A stretch of DNA of 64,000 nucleotides, from contig NZ_SJPU01000002.1 of the NCBI RefSeq assembly GCF_007860105.1, positions 1,353,739-1,417,738 on the forward strand, given 5' to 3'. Under the pieces are notes generated by a model, which did no database searches, was not told the origin of the DNA, and saw only the letters and a list, made by a program, of their open reading frames with translations. Below are positions 6,941-16,217 of the stretch, piece after piece. A program made the translations under genes and the position numbers. Within the stretch, counting starts at the first letter, position 1, and each line of letters opens with the position of its first letter. The stretch is from Allorhodopirellula heiligendammensis (GTDB lineage: Bacteria; Planctomycetota; Planctomycetia; Pirellulales; Pirellulaceae).

Positions 6941-9421
6941 ATGAGTTCGAGTCCGTTCGAGATCTTTCGACGCAACCTCAAGCCCTTGATGGTTTGTCTG
7001 ACCCTGTTGGCTCTGTTCTCTTTCGTCGTCCTGCCGGCGCTGGATACGTACATGCGTCGTGGTGGTGGGATTAACTCCAACCCAGTTGCAGCCACGTTTG
7101 ATGGCACGGAACTGACGCGCACGCGGGTTGCCCGCACCACACAGAATCACCGCGCTGTCGTCCGGTTCTTGTATGAACTCGCCAACCTCACTCTCAAGCG
7201 AGGCGGCGTCCCGCAGACGCCAGGTTTCCAGTTCGACGAGCAATCGGGCGAAATCCGCGGAATTGGCATCGACGCTAACCCCAGCGAAGAGGCCACCATC
7301 CACACATTGCGATTCTACCACGAAGCCCAAAAGGCGGGGTTTGAACTGGATGACGTGCAATTGCAGGATTGGCTGACCCGGTTCTCTGACGGAACCGTCA
7401 GCGATAACGAGATCGCAGCATTGCTATTGCAGAGCAGCGGCAGGCAGCTCGGCCAGCAGCATCTCTACGAACAACTCCGCATGCATCTGTTGGCCGACTT
7501 GTATCAACGCGGGGCGCTCGTGGGATTGAGCAATGGTCAGATCCCGATCGTCACCCCATTGGGCCAGTGGGAGAACTTTCTGAAACTGAACCAGCAGGCG
7601 ACCGTGACCGCTTACGGCGTCTTAGCGAGCGAATATTTCGACCAAACCGAAGAAAACCCGAGCAAGTCCGACATTCAGGCGACCTACGACGCCGGTCGCG
7701 AGCGGATGAGCTTTCCAGGTAGCGATTCACCATTGCCTGGGTTCCGCCGTCCTGATTCGGCTGAAATTGAGTACGTGGCCGCCGATCTGCAGCAATTCAT
7801 CGACGCTGAGAAAGCGAAGCTCACCGAGGAGCAGCTACGGCAAGAGTACGAACGGCGGCTCGCCGGCGGCGATTTCCAAGTCCCTGCCGATTTGATCGTC
7901 CCTGCGGAAACGACCGACACCGATGATGCACAGGCTGCAGAACCGAGTGCCGACGAAAGCGATGCGGCTGCTCCGGCTGAGGAAATGACTCCAGCGGAAG
8001 AACCAGCCCCAAGCGACGAACCAGCCCCAAGCGAGGAGCCAGCAGCGAGCGACGAGCCAGCTGCCAACGAAGAAATGGCTCCTGCCGAAGAAATGGCTCC
8101 TGCCGAAGAAGCGGCCCCGAGCGAAGAAGCGGCCCCGAGCGAAGAAACGGCCCCGAGCGAAGAGCCTGCTACCGAGCCGGAATCCGCTGGAGAATCAGAA
8201 TCCGCGGAGCCCGCTGAGGAAGAGTCGTCGCTGTATCGTCGTCAAGATCCGTCGGTTCGATTGGTAGCCTTCCAAGACGAGGAGACGACCGCAGGCGCTG
8301 ACGAGAATGAGGAACCGGAAACCGCTGCCGAGCCGGAGCCATCCAGTCCCGAAACGCCCGTGGATGCGGAAACCCCAGCGGCTCCCGCCGAACCCACGAT
8401 GAGCCTCGATTTTGACGACGAGCCGGCACCTACCAAGTCTCAGGCCTTTGACGATGTTCGCGACCAAATCGCAACGGAGTTGGCAACCGGGCCCGCCAGT
8501 CGCGCGCTCGACAACGCAGTTTCCGAGGCCAACAAGCGGATGCGACGTTACTTCAGCGAGCTTGCTGTTCACGAGAGCAACGTTTCGGTAGGTGTCCAGA
8601 AGGAATCGGATGCGCCCGCTCGACTGAACCTGAAGGACATGGCGGAGGAGCTCGGGTTGCAGTACGGAAAGACCGATGGACTCGTGAACCGTCTGAGCGC
8701 TGACGAAATCGCCCCCGGAAATTCGTTCGGTTTGGGTACGGGTTTGAATCGACGTGGACCACCCTACAGCGCCATGATGTTTGGAGCGCCGATGCAGGAC
8801 GGATCTGTCCTTCAGCCCCAGCCGGTCTTCTCGCCGCTTCGCTCGGTCGATCTCGAGGCGGGCGTGACCTACATCAGTTGGAAGACGAAGGACGTGCCGT
8901 CGTACATCCCGACGCTCGACGAGGCCCGGGACGAAGTAGTGCGTTTCCTTCGTATGGGTGAAGCGAGAAAGCTAGCTGAAGAAGCTGCCGACAAAATTGC
9001 TGCTGCCGTTGCCGGCGGTTCAAAAAAGCTCGCTGATGTGATCCCGGCTGACAAAAAGGATAACTTGATCGAAAACGTCGGACCTTTCAGTTGGCTCGAA
9101 CAGGTCGGTTTCATGCAGACCGTTCCTGCGGAAGTCCCTGAACTCGACGCCGTGGGCGACGACTTTATGCGTGCCGTTTTCACCACCGAAGTGGGTGCCT
9201 ACGCCGTTGCTCCGAACGATCTCAAATCGGTTTACTACGTCGTCACGCCAACGGAGTTCCAGCCCGATGAAGAACAGCTTCGGGAGCAATTCCGCCAGCC
9301 GCAACAGCGGTTCATGGCCCAGTTGCTCGGTACTCAAGATTCAAACAATTTGATTCGTGGCTACCTGCAATCGGTCAATACGCGGACCGGTTTCAAGATG
9401 AATTCGCCCGAAGACGAGTAA
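6941..9421 (+). CDS. SurA/PpiD-like membrane-anchored protein with acidic low-complexity insert
   Basis: This 826-residue protein has a short cytoplasmic start, one membrane segment (about residues 13-35, LMVCLTLLALFSFVVLPAL), then NPVAATFDGTELTRTRVAR, which looks like the start of a SurA/PpiD N-terminal chaperone domain. From about residue 325 to 496 there is a Glu/Ala/Pro/Ser low-complexity insert made of small repeats. The C-terminal 330 residues are ordinary in composition. I cannot point to a clear PpiC rotamase motif, so it may be a chaperone-like envelope protein without isomerase activity. It stands alone between the dprA terminator and a convergent methyltransferase gene. Confidence 0.6.
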   Translation: MSSSPFEIFRRNLKPLMVCLTLLALFSFVVLPALDTYMRRGGGINSNPVAATFDGTELTRTRVARTTQNHRAVVRFLYELANLTLKRGGVPQTPGFQFDEQSGEIRGIGIDANPSEEATIHTLRFYHEAQKAGFELDDVQLQDWLTRFSDGTVSDNEIAALLLQSSGRQLGQQHLYEQLRMHLLADLYQRGALVGLSNGQIPIVTPLGQWENFLKLNQQATVTAYGVLASEYFDQTEENPSKSDIQATYDAGRERMSFPGSDSPLPGFRRPDSAEIEYVAADLQQFIDAEKAKLTEEQLRQEYERRLAGGDFQVPADLIVPAETTDTDDAQAAEPSADESDAAAPAEEMTPAEEPAPSDEPAPSEEPAASDEPAANEEMAPAEEMAPAEEAAPSEEAAPSEETAPSEEPATEPESAGESESAEPAEEESSLYRRQDPSVRLVAFQDEETTAGADENEEPETAAEPEPSSPETPVDAETPAAPAEPTMSLDFDDEPAPTKSQAFDDVRDQIATELATGPASRALDNAVSEANKRMRRYFSELAVHESNVSVGVQKESDAPARLNLKDMAEELGLQYGKTDGLVNRLSADEIAPGNSFGLGTGLNRRGPPYSAMMFGAPMQDGSVLQPQPVFSPLRSVDLEAGVTYISWKTKDVPSYIPTLDEARDEVVRFLRMGEARKLAEEAADKIAAAVAGGSKKLADVIPADKKDNLIENVGPFSWLEQVGFMQTVPAEVPELDAVGDDFMRAVFTTEVGAYAVAPNDLKSVYYVVTPTEFQPDEEQLREQFRQPQQRFMAQLLGTQDSNNLIRGYLQSVNTRTGFKMNSPEDE
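7978..8172 (+). repeat. Low-complexity repeats encoding acidic linker
   Basis: Degenerate 12- to 18-bp units such as GAAGAAATGGCTCCTGCC and GAAGCGGCCCCGAGC repeat in tandem and encode EEMAPA, EEAAPS and EEPAPS units. They form the core of the acidic insert of the surrounding SurA/PpiD-like gene. Confidence 0.7.
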
Positions 9422-9487
9422 GCGACCGCGATAAGATGCCAGTCGCCACCGTCAGCAGACGTTGGCACCGGGGTTCCGGCGGCGGAA

Positions 9488-10231
9488 CTATTTCGTGCAG
9501 CGATATACGAACGCCGGCGGTAAATTACGCCACACCGTTGGGCTGCGATGGACATCTGAGAAGCTCGACCGCAGCCGCCGGGAAAATCGCCTTCCCGCCG
9601 GCAGCACAACGCCTTGCCAGTAGGCGAAGGTGGCAAATTGGCCACCGGGACGAAGCACGTCGAGGGTCGCGTCGAGAATGCTCGCCTGGAGCGATTCGGG
9701 AAACGATGCCCACGGTAGTCCGCAGATGATCGCGTCGACTTGGTGTATTCCCTCACGTTGGCACAATTGCTGTACATCGGCGGCGGAAGCTTCGTGAACC
9801 GTGGTGCCTGGGCACCGCTGGCGAGTCAGTTCTGCGAGCTCGGCGGAGCGTTCGACGGCGAAAAAGCGAGCGTCGGGATGCAAACGCTGGGTGATGCCCT
9901 CGGTGAAAACACCCGTGCCCGGCCCATACTCGACAACACCTCGTACTTCGCTCCAATCGAACCAATCGACCATCATGTTGACCAGCCCCGGGCTGCTCGG
10001 CGCTATGGCCCCGACCGCCGTGGGATGGCGAGCAAAATTCTTTAGAAAGGTCCAGGCAGGCAGGCCCTGGCGAGCGCGTTCGGTGGAAATGGTGAGGCTC
10101 TTGTTCAGCGGCAAAAACGATCGTGAAACTCGCTTGGAGGCTTGGCGATCGATGATAGCGTATTCTCGCTGCAGCTCGTACCTCGGACCCCGCTTCGGGA
10201 CTCTGCTCCCGGCCGCACCATCAAATAGCAA
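9488..10231 (-). CDS. Phospholipid N-methyltransferase-like SAM methyltransferase
   Basis: The protein matches the pattern of the PmtA-like (COG3963) methyltransferases: FLKNFARHPTAVGAIAPSS, the SAM motif VVEYGPGTGVFTEGI, an acidic residue in FFAVERS, IICGLPWASFP and a C-terminal PPAFVYR. PmtA enzymes methylate phosphatidylethanolamine; related members methylate other substrates. The frame begins at a TTG (10231) two bases after the stop of the small ORF upstream, so translational coupling is plausible. A second in-frame TTG near MPLNKSL could be the real start, and no clear ribosome-binding site decides. The substrate cannot be told from sequence. Confidence 0.75.
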   Translation of the reverse strand: MLFDGAAGSRVPKRGPRYELQREYAIIDRQASKRVSRSFLPLNKSLTISTERARQGLPAWTFLKNFARHPTAVGAIAPSSPGLVNMMVDWFDWSEVRGVVEYGPGTGVFTEGITQRLHPDARFFAVERSAELAELTRQRCPGTTVHEASAADVQQLCQREGIHQVDAIICGLPWASFPESLQASILDATLDVLRPGGQFATFAYWQGVVLPAGRRFSRRLRSSFSDVHRSPTVWRNLPPAFVYRCTK

Positions 10232-10233
10232 AC

Positions 10234-10404
10234 TCAGTCCAGCTCGACGTCATCCACTTCCACATTCAGGCCTCGCAGGACATCGCGAAGTTTGTTCTCA
10301 AGATCGTCGAGTTGGGCCAGCACATCATCTTGGCGTTGTTCCAGCTCGGCGAGCAGTTGGCCGGGAGCGTTTTCGACGGAGTCAGTCAATGAGCTAGGAA
10401 ACAT
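10234..10404 (-). CDS. 56-residue acidic coiled-coil ORF upstream of the methyltransferase
   Basis: An ATG at 10404 opens a 56-residue frame ending in TGA at 10234. It starts MFPSSLTDSVENAPGQLLAE and continues with a heptad-like run (LEQRQDDVLAQLDDLENKL) to an acidic end, VEVDDVELD. Leucines spaced at 3 and 4 residues suggest a short coiled coil. The stop is two bases from the first possible start of the methyltransferase gene. No family is recognised. Clean coding character and tight coupling support reality; the short length keeps confidence moderate. Confidence 0.55.
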   Translation of the reverse strand: MFPSSLTDSVENAPGQLLAELEQRQDDVLAQLDDLENKLRDVLRGLNVEVDDVELD

Positions 10405-10638
10405 CGGGGCGACCGGATTGCGGGCAAAAATGGAGAAGTGAGGCGGTAGGTGAAAAACAGATCGGGTCCGCTCGATCGCCTACCGATATTGACGATCGGC
10501 CGATTTCTGCCGGGATTCGCGACCACGTTCCGGTCGTGCGGGTCACTCCGGAAAGGAAAGATTTGCGGATTCTCCGGCTGGCAACGGTCGTGAGGGTTTT
10601 GATATCAGTGCAATGTGATCCAACGAGAAAGGAACTCT

Positions 10639-11772
10639 TTGAACGCGAGTTCACACGATCGTCATACACGCCGATTTGCCGTTTCTGCCCCTCAGAGACG
10701 TGTCATCGGCCGGTGCGTCTGGGCATCGTTGATCGCCGCTGCGCTCACGGCCGGCTGTATGCAGCTGGGATGCCGCAGCATCGTCAAATTTGGAGAAAGT
10801 CGTCAGAGCGTGGCGGCCCGGCGGTTGTCCCGGCAGGGACTCAAAGCGGCTCGCCAAGGCGAGTGGGGCGTCGCGGAGGACTTGTTCAGCAAATCACTTG
10901 ATGTGTCGGACAACAATGATGCCGCGCATCGGGGACTCGCCGACACACTGTGGCTCCGGGGGCGACGCAACGAGGCGATCGTGCACCTCAAGCAGGCCGT
11001 CCAGCTCAGCGCGGGAGATCCGAAACATCTGCAGCGACTCGGCCGCATGTACCTCGAACTGGGACGCGTCGACGAAGCTGCGCGGCAATGTGAGATCGCG
11101 CTTCAATCCGATCGCGAGTGGGCTGCTTTGTGGGCGCTATGGGGCGACTGTGAAATGGCTCAAGGCCGTTCGCCTGCTGCGTTGGCGGCCTATCACCGCG
11201 CCCTGTCGCTGCAGCCCGATTATCCATATGTACAGTTGCAAGCGGCAGAGATCTACCATCAACAGAAGCGGCATGATCGGCTGCTCGCGACGCTCGATCG
11301 CTTCAATGAATCGGGCGGATCAGCGCTGGTCAACCAAACCGATGGTGGCATCATTCCCGGCCGCGCTGATCTGCTGCGTGGTCTGGCGTATCGCGAACTC
11401 GGGCGTGGCGACGAGGCCACACGATGCCTCATCGCCGCGGCGCAGAAGAATCCGTCTGACGTGACGGCGCGGCTGCAACTCGCCGCGTCCTCGATCGCGG
11501 GCGGCGATTCAGTGGCCGCTCAGGGATGGATCGCACAGGCCATGCGAATTGACCCCGAGGCCGTCGCGGCCTCAGGTTGGGTACGCAGTAGCATCGATAC
11601 CTCGGAACTGGCCGGCAACATGGCGATTTCAGCACTGGATGATCCTCATCCCAACAGCCGCATGCAGTCCGTCTACAGCCCGGACTCAGGGCTCTCTCGT
11701 CCAGGTGACGCAAACGCCCCTCGGTCAAACTCCCGGATGGCGATTGGACCTGCGAGCCGAGAAAGTCGCTAG
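10639..11772 (+). CDS. TPR-repeat lipoprotein
   Basis: The 377-residue product has a lipoprotein signal (SLIAAALTAGC) and at least five tetratricopeptide repeats, for example HRGLADTLWLRGRRNEAIVHL and HLQRLGRMYLELGRVDEAARQ. TPRs are protein-docking scaffolds, here expected at the outer face of a membrane. I chose TTG 10639 because GAAAGGA lies about 5 bases upstream; GTG 10615 would add eight residues. The last 50 residues are Ser/Pro/Asn-rich with no repeat. The partner is unknown. Confidence 0.75.
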   Translation: MNASSHDRHTRRFAVSAPQRRVIGRCVWASLIAAALTAGCMQLGCRSIVKFGESRQSVAARRLSRQGLKAARQGEWGVAEDLFSKSLDVSDNNDAAHRGLADTLWLRGRRNEAIVHLKQAVQLSAGDPKHLQRLGRMYLELGRVDEAARQCEIALQSDREWAALWALWGDCEMAQGRSPAALAAYHRALSLQPDYPYVQLQAAEIYHQQKRHDRLLATLDRFNESGGSALVNQTDGGIIPGRADLLRGLAYRELGRGDEATRCLIAAAQKNPSDVTARLQLAASSIAGGDSVAAQGWIAQAMRIDPEAVAASGWVRSSIDTSELAGNMAISALDDPHPNSRMQSVYSPDSGLSRPGDANAPRSNSRMAIGPASRESR

Positions 11773-12186
11773 TCACCACGAGTCCTCGCAACCGACGCCT
11801 TCGCGATGTCCAGCAACGTATCAGCCTGGACAGAATCTTTCCAAAGAAGCGTCATGATCCCCGGACAATTTGACGGCGGCGATACGGCTCATGAGAGCGG
11901 GGAGGCTAGGCACGCGACACTCAGTGGGCGCTACCGATGGAGGGCCGCAATGGAACTGTACCAGAGGATGGCATCTGTTTTTTGATGAGCAGCCGTCATA
12001 AGCCGCCCTGCTACCTGGGTAATTTGTGCGGATTTTCATGGTGGCGGGAATTTGCCACTTGTCAGAATCCTTGGGCCTTCATACCGTTCTTAACCCCACG
12101 AACGATGGCGGACTTGGTCGATTTCACCATTCCCCTCGTGTTGGGACACCCATCCCCACCTTGTAAGAAGTTTAAGAATTAAAAAG
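11773..12186. other. Intergenic region before the small lipoprotein
   Basis: No gene, RNA or clear promoter is supported in this 414-bp stretch. Short frames on both strands have no recognisable coding character. The promoter for the lipoprotein/DUF1559 pair is expected here. Confidence 0.4.
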
Positions 12187-12363
12187 ATGAAAAAGAGCTG
12201 GATTGTAAGTGCTTTGGTTTTGCTCACCACGAATTTTGCAGTTGGCTGCAGTGATAGTGAAAACCGGAAAGTGGAAGCTCCCGTATTAGATGCAGCGGAG
12301 CAGCAAAAAGAGTACGACGACTATGACCAACAGCAAGCCGCTGCGAATAAAGACTACAAGTAG
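12187..12363 (+). CDS. Small lipoprotein preceding DUF1559 gene
   Basis: A 58-residue frame opens MKKSWIVSALVLLTTNFAVG and reaches a lipobox Cys (AVGC), giving a mature peptide of about 37 residues rich in Gln, Glu, Asp, Tyr and Ala, ending AANKDYK. Small lipoproteins next to DUF1559 genes are common in planctomycetes. It stands 52 bp before the DUF1559 gene in the same direction. The function is unknown; an accessory to the prepilin-like protein is a guess from context. Confidence 0.65.
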   Translation: MKKSWIVSALVLLTTNFAVGCSDSENRKVEAPVLDAAEQQKEYDDYDQQQAAANKDYK

Positions 12364-12415
12364 CGTTTTTCGGCGCTGCTGAATTATTAATTTTCTCATC
12401 AATAGAGGTATTTGG

Positions 12416-13630
12416 ATGAATAGAGATTTTCGTAGAAGGCGTGGTTTCACGCTGGTTGAACTATTAGTGGTGATTGCCATTATTGGGGTCCTGGTTGGTC
12501 TCCTATTGCCGGCCGTGCAGGCAGCGCGAGAAGCAGCGCGGCGGATGAGTTGCAGTAACAACTTCAAGCAAATCGGCCTCGCTCTTCACAACTATCACTC
12601 GGCTTACGACAAACTGCCGATGACGATGGGTGGGACCTACCAGCCCAACGCTAACGCAGGGGGGACAACCCCGGCCGATTCGAATAACCGCTATCGGCTC
12701 AGCTGGCTGGTTGGTGTACTGCCGTTTATGGAGCAACAAGCTTTATGGCAGCAAATCAGCAATCCCAATCAGTACTCGTCGGGAACTCTGATGACCGGCC
12801 AGGCTTGGAATGCGATGGGCCCTGCACCCTGGACGACGCAGTATGATCCATGGATGACCGACATCAAAGCGCTGCGCTGCCCGAGCGATCCAGGATTCGG
12901 CGCGCCAGCGTTGGGACGCACTAACTACGGTGCGTCCTTAGGGGATTCCACTGACTGGACAACCAACGGAGCCTTTACTTTTAGCAATGGCTCTTGGGTT
13001 TCCGCAGGTAGTCGAACGAGTTCGTGCCGAGGTGTGTTTGTTGCCCGCCAGTTCACAGGATTTCGAGATATCCTTGACGGGACATCCAACACAATCATGG
13101 CTGGCGAGTTGCAGACGAGTCTGGGTGATCGCGCTAAGACGACCCATTTGGCAAATAACCCGCCCGGCGGGTGGAATGCGTTGCACACGAATCCGTCGAC
13201 GTGTTTCCAGGCTAACTTCATCGATCCCACCCGGCCTCAGTTCTGGTGCAACGGTGGCGCTGGGTGTACATCGCCCAGTCTCAACGGCGGCAATCAAATG
13301 CGAGGATTTCGCTGGGCCGACGGCGGCTTGCTGTACACGGGTATCACCACAATTCGCCCACCCAATTCGGAGCTATGCACCGCTGGTGGCGACTCCTCGA
13401 GTGGCACCATGTCGCCGAGCAGCTACCACCAGGGTGGAGTGCACGTGTTGATGGCCGATGGTGCGATCAAGTTCATCACGGACTCGATCGAAGCTGGTAA
13501 CCAGCAGTCACCTGTCGTCAATAGTTCCATGTCGCCCCCCTGCTTGCCGGCCGGCAGCGCCAGCCCATTCGGTTTATGGGGAGCTTTAGGAACGCGTGCG
13601 TCTCACGAAGTCCTCAGTGGTGACTTTTAG
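12416..13630 (+). CDS. DUF1559 prepilin-like secreted protein
   Basis: The 404-residue protein has a type IV prepilin N-terminus, RRGFTLVELLVVIAIIGVLV, with the cleavage Gly before Phe and Glu at position 5 of the mature chain. It continues into LLPAVQAAREAARRMSCSNN, the hallmark of DUF1559, and ends with the conserved GGVHVLMADGAIKFI. Pseudopilin-like processing by a PilD-type peptidase is expected. The family is greatly expanded in Planctomycetes and its role is unknown. The gene is preceded by a small lipoprotein and followed by a convergent hairpin. Confidence 0.93.
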   Translation: MNRDFRRRRGFTLVELLVVIAIIGVLVGLLLPAVQAAREAARRMSCSNNFKQIGLALHNYHSAYDKLPMTMGGTYQPNANAGGTTPADSNNRYRLSWLVGVLPFMEQQALWQQISNPNQYSSGTLMTGQAWNAMGPAPWTTQYDPWMTDIKALRCPSDPGFGAPALGRTNYGASLGDSTDWTTNGAFTFSNGSWVSAGSRTSSCRGVFVARQFTGFRDILDGTSNTIMAGELQTSLGDRAKTTHLANNPPGGWNALHTNPSTCFQANFIDPTRPQFWCNGGAGCTSPSLNGGNQMRGFRWADGGLLYTGITTIRPPNSELCTAGGDSSSGTMSPSSYHQGGVHVLMADGAIKFITDSIEAGNQQSPVVNSSMSPPCLPAGSASPFGLWGALGTRASHEVLSGDF

Positions 13631-13658
13631 GGCGTCTTGATCTAGGTCGTCAAATTTA

Positions 13659-13706
13659 CCCAGATGGGGGTTTTGCCAGCTTTGCTTAGTAAGCCTCCAT
13701 TCTGGG
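13659..13706. terminator. Hairpin between convergent genes
   Basis: CCCAGATGGGGG at 13659-13670 pairs with CCTCCATTCTGGG at 13694-13706, allowing one bulged T and one G-U pair. It sits between convergent coding regions and may stop transcription from either side, although T-runs are short. Confidence 0.4.
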
Positions 13707-13739
13707 TTTGGGGTTGTAGGCGTACCGCGTTTGCCCTGC

Positions 13740-15197
13740 TCAATTTTCGCCGTACACCTGGATGTTTTTCCATTGGACTTCGGAGCGGCCACGGGCCCCG
13801 CGTGCGTTTTGAATCACGCCGATCGCAGTGATCGTAAATTCATTCTTAATTGGTACACGTCCCAAAACGACCGTGTCATCGGCACCTGTTACTGAGTAGA
13901 AAAAGTAGATCGCTCGATCCCTCACAGCGATCCGCAGTTGATCGATCATATCGATTGGTACGGACCGAATTGGTCGATAAACTAACTTCCCTAAGTGGTC
14001 GCGTCCGACTGTTCGGCAGTTAAGTTCTTTCGCACCGTCTTGTTTGTAACGGAGTGACAGTGTGGCTTCGATTAACTCCGCAGTCTGATCTTCACGGAGT
14101 CGCCCCACGCCATCGCCCGCGCTATGGGGAGATGCATAGAAGCACAGCGTGACATCGTTGTTGGAGGATGGTTTGCTGGACGGATCGATGTGGATGATGT
14201 GCAGATCGGCTTGCACATCTAAGTCACCATTGACTTGGCAGCGCTTAAGGATATTGGCTGATTCCACATCACCGGAGGCCTCGACGAGCAATCGAAAGCC
14301 GGGATCGTCCGGGGCGATCGTGGCGTGCGGCGTTAGCTTCCATGTCAAGCCTCCCTCACCGGTGGATTCGTCGACATCCTCGGTCAAGTCTGTCAGCAGC
14401 CTGCGGTGTTGATCGAGCTGGTCTACCAGCTCCGCAGAGCCCATTTCCTCGGTCGGCAGGATGTGAGTTTCGATCTGCTCGGCGCGTACATGTAAGTCGC
14501 TCCAGATGACGCTGGTCTCGAGGCCCTGCCCGACTTGAGCGACCAGACGGATGCCCTGGACTTCGACCGGACCCAGTGGGAAAGCGGCACGACCGATCAC
14601 GCGTTCGCCGCTGCCGTCCAGGGCCGACTGCAAGGCGGTAACCGTGGTTCCCCGCCGCGCCAGCCGCAATCGACCGGCGACGGAACTGTCTGCGACCTGC
14701 CTGCCGCCTAAGTAGATAACCTTTCCTTCATCGTTCATTTTTTGGCCAGCCAATGCCAGTTCATGCTTACCGCTGATGCGATCGCGGCGCCGGTAAAGCG
14801 TGACACGGTTGCGATCACGGTTGTCTAGGAGAACCATCAAGCCGACACCACAGTGCCAGGTTGGCTTGCCATCACTGATAGCTAAATCGCGATAGCTCAC
14901 GTCGATGTCAAAGTCACCGGCAACCGACACGCAGGCGCGAATCTCACGGACTCCCTCGGTCATGCTCTTGCGATGCCGAATCCCAGCGGGAGTTCGCTCG
15001 ATGGTCGCCGGGTCTCCATTGAAGTCTAGCGACTCAAAATTGACATCACCGGCGAGATCAGGATTCCACTGTTGGGGGAGTTTTTCGCGACTCTCGTTCA
15101 AAGAATCGATAACGTCGTTACCGGCGCACTCCGGCATCACACATGCCAGAGCAATGGCAATCACCGACGTACTGATCAACTGGAGATGCAAAGTCAT
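13740..15197 (-). CDS. Secreted protein of unknown function (possibly DUF1583-like)
   Basis: The 485-residue protein begins with a signal-like segment, MTLHLQLISTSVIAIALACV. The body has two similar beta-rich halves with repeated jelly-roll-like phrases: GDFDIDVSYRDL and GVGLMVLLDN in the first, LDVQADLHIIH and DVTLCFYAS in the second. This suggests two lectin/glucanase-type beta sandwiches. I tentatively recall such proteins as the planctomycete DUF1583 family. No catalytic signature is seen. It is a lone gene. Confidence 0.5.
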   Translation of the reverse strand: MTLHLQLISTSVIAIALACVMPECAGNDVIDSLNESREKLPQQWNPDLAGDVNFESLDFNGDPATIERTPAGIRHRKSMTEGVREIRACVSVAGDFDIDVSYRDLAISDGKPTWHCGVGLMVLLDNRDRNRVTLYRRRDRISGKHELALAGQKMNDEGKVIYLGGRQVADSSVAGRLRLARRGTTVTALQSALDGSGERVIGRAAFPLGPVEVQGIRLVAQVGQGLETSVIWSDLHVRAEQIETHILPTEEMGSAELVDQLDQHRRLLTDLTEDVDESTGEGGLTWKLTPHATIAPDDPGFRLLVEASGDVESANILKRCQVNGDLDVQADLHIIHIDPSSKPSSNNDVTLCFYASPHSAGDGVGRLREDQTAELIEATLSLRYKQDGAKELNCRTVGRDHLGKLVYRPIRSVPIDMIDQLRIAVRDRAIYFFYSVTGADDTVVLGRVPIKNEFTITAIGVIQNARGARGRSEVQWKNIQVYGEN

Positions 15198-15357
15198 TGT
15201 CGAGTTCGATGTTTTTGGGCAGGCACCTCAGCGGGCGCTGCGAAAAATGGGATTAACAGGTCAACACTTGTCTGCAGGACGCCATTTTACGCGAAAAAAC
15301 AGCTCGTGGTTAGAATTCGACAATGCCCAAGGGAAGCGCGACAAACGTTCGCTCGCT

Positions 15358-16161
15358 CTACAATTGTTCGAAGAATTCAAAGTCGTCCGCTTCATCGAGT
15401 GGGTTGAAGTTCATCGTCCATTCGGGGAGCGGGGACTGTGGTTGGAATCGGAGTTGGTCAAAGCCGCTGCCGCCGTCAAGATCAACGTCGTTCGCATTGA
15501 CTTCCTGAAGGGTGAGGGAGTCGTTGTCAGCACCTAGATTAATGTCAAGTTCATCCGCGCGAGCCCGGAAGAAGCCGACGGTATCATTACCGCGTCCCGT
15601 CTCGATATGGAACTCATCGATGGCTCGAACCATATATCCATGGACGGCGTCATTTCCATTTCCGGTTTCGATTTCGATGTCGTCCGCTCCAACATTCCAG
15701 AGTAGGATACTGTCGGCCCCCCAGTCATTGCCGCCTTCGATCATCAGATCGTCGATTGCACCCACGTTGTAAAAACGCACGGTGTCGCTGCCATCACCAA
15801 GGTCGATGTCAATGTCAGCGTCGTCCCAATTCGTGTACAATCCACTGAGCACGACTTCGTCATTGCCGCCTTCCATATCGATGTGAATATCTTCCAAAGT
15901 TTGCCGCTGTTTCCCCATTGAGGTCAGGGGGATTTGCGCGGACGAAAGTCCATTGACCGTCGTGCCCGTTTCTCCCTGCACGTGCACGATCCCATTGCTT
16001 TCCCAAACCGAAATTTGGTTGGATCGAAAATCTCCGTCAATGTGAAGGTCGAACGTACTGCCGCTCGATGAAGTCGTAACGGAGACATCTCCCGCCATCA
16101 TTTGGCGATTTTCGAGTGCTTGAAATCCACGGATTGGGTTTCGTGAGTTGCGACGGGGCAT
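15358..16161 (-). CDS. LEPR-XLL protein with RTX-like Asp/Gly repeats
   Basis: The N-terminus carries the planctomycete LEPR-XLL sorting-like motif in the form GFQALENRQMMAGDV. The rest is made of repeated acidic loops such as DMEGGNDEVVLSG, DIDLGDGSDTVRF, IETGNGNDAVHG and IETGRGNDTVGF, similar to RTX/haemolysin-type calcium-binding nonapeptides. That predicts a calcium-binding parallel beta-roll outside the cell. It is 267 residues long. An 8-bp inverted repeat lies 31 bp upstream of the ATG, and the ECF sigma gene is upstream on the same strand. Confidence 0.75.
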   Translation of the reverse strand: MPRRNSRNPIRGFQALENRQMMAGDVSVTTSSSGSTFDLHIDGDFRSNQISVWESNGIVHVQGETGTTVNGLSSAQIPLTSMGKQRQTLEDIHIDMEGGNDEVVLSGLYTNWDDADIDIDLGDGSDTVRFYNVGAIDDLMIEGGNDWGADSILLWNVGADDIEIETGNGNDAVHGYMVRAIDEFHIETGRGNDTVGFFRARADELDINLGADNDSLTLQEVNANDVDLDGGSGFDQLRFQPQSPLPEWTMNFNPLDEADDFEFFEQL

Positions 16162-16191
16162 CGTTCTTCTCTTGGGCTAAGGAGGTTTCTT

Positions 16192-16217
16192 TTTTAGGAG
16201 CGGGTTTGATCCTAAAA
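16192..16217 (-). promoter_or_regulatory. 8-bp inverted repeat upstream of the LEPR-XLL gene
   Basis: TTTTAGGA (16192-16199) and TCCTAAAA (16210-16217) form a perfect inverted repeat with a 10-bp spacer, adjacent to a second small one, GACCAAGCGGTC (16218-16229). The spacing suits an operator or a leader hairpin. No T-tail supports an intrinsic terminator with confidence. Confidence 0.35.

Noticed and set aside
11937-12182. 81-codon open frame before the small lipoprotein
   Set aside because: No ribosome-binding site or family pattern; ends inside the likely promoter region of the lipoprotein.
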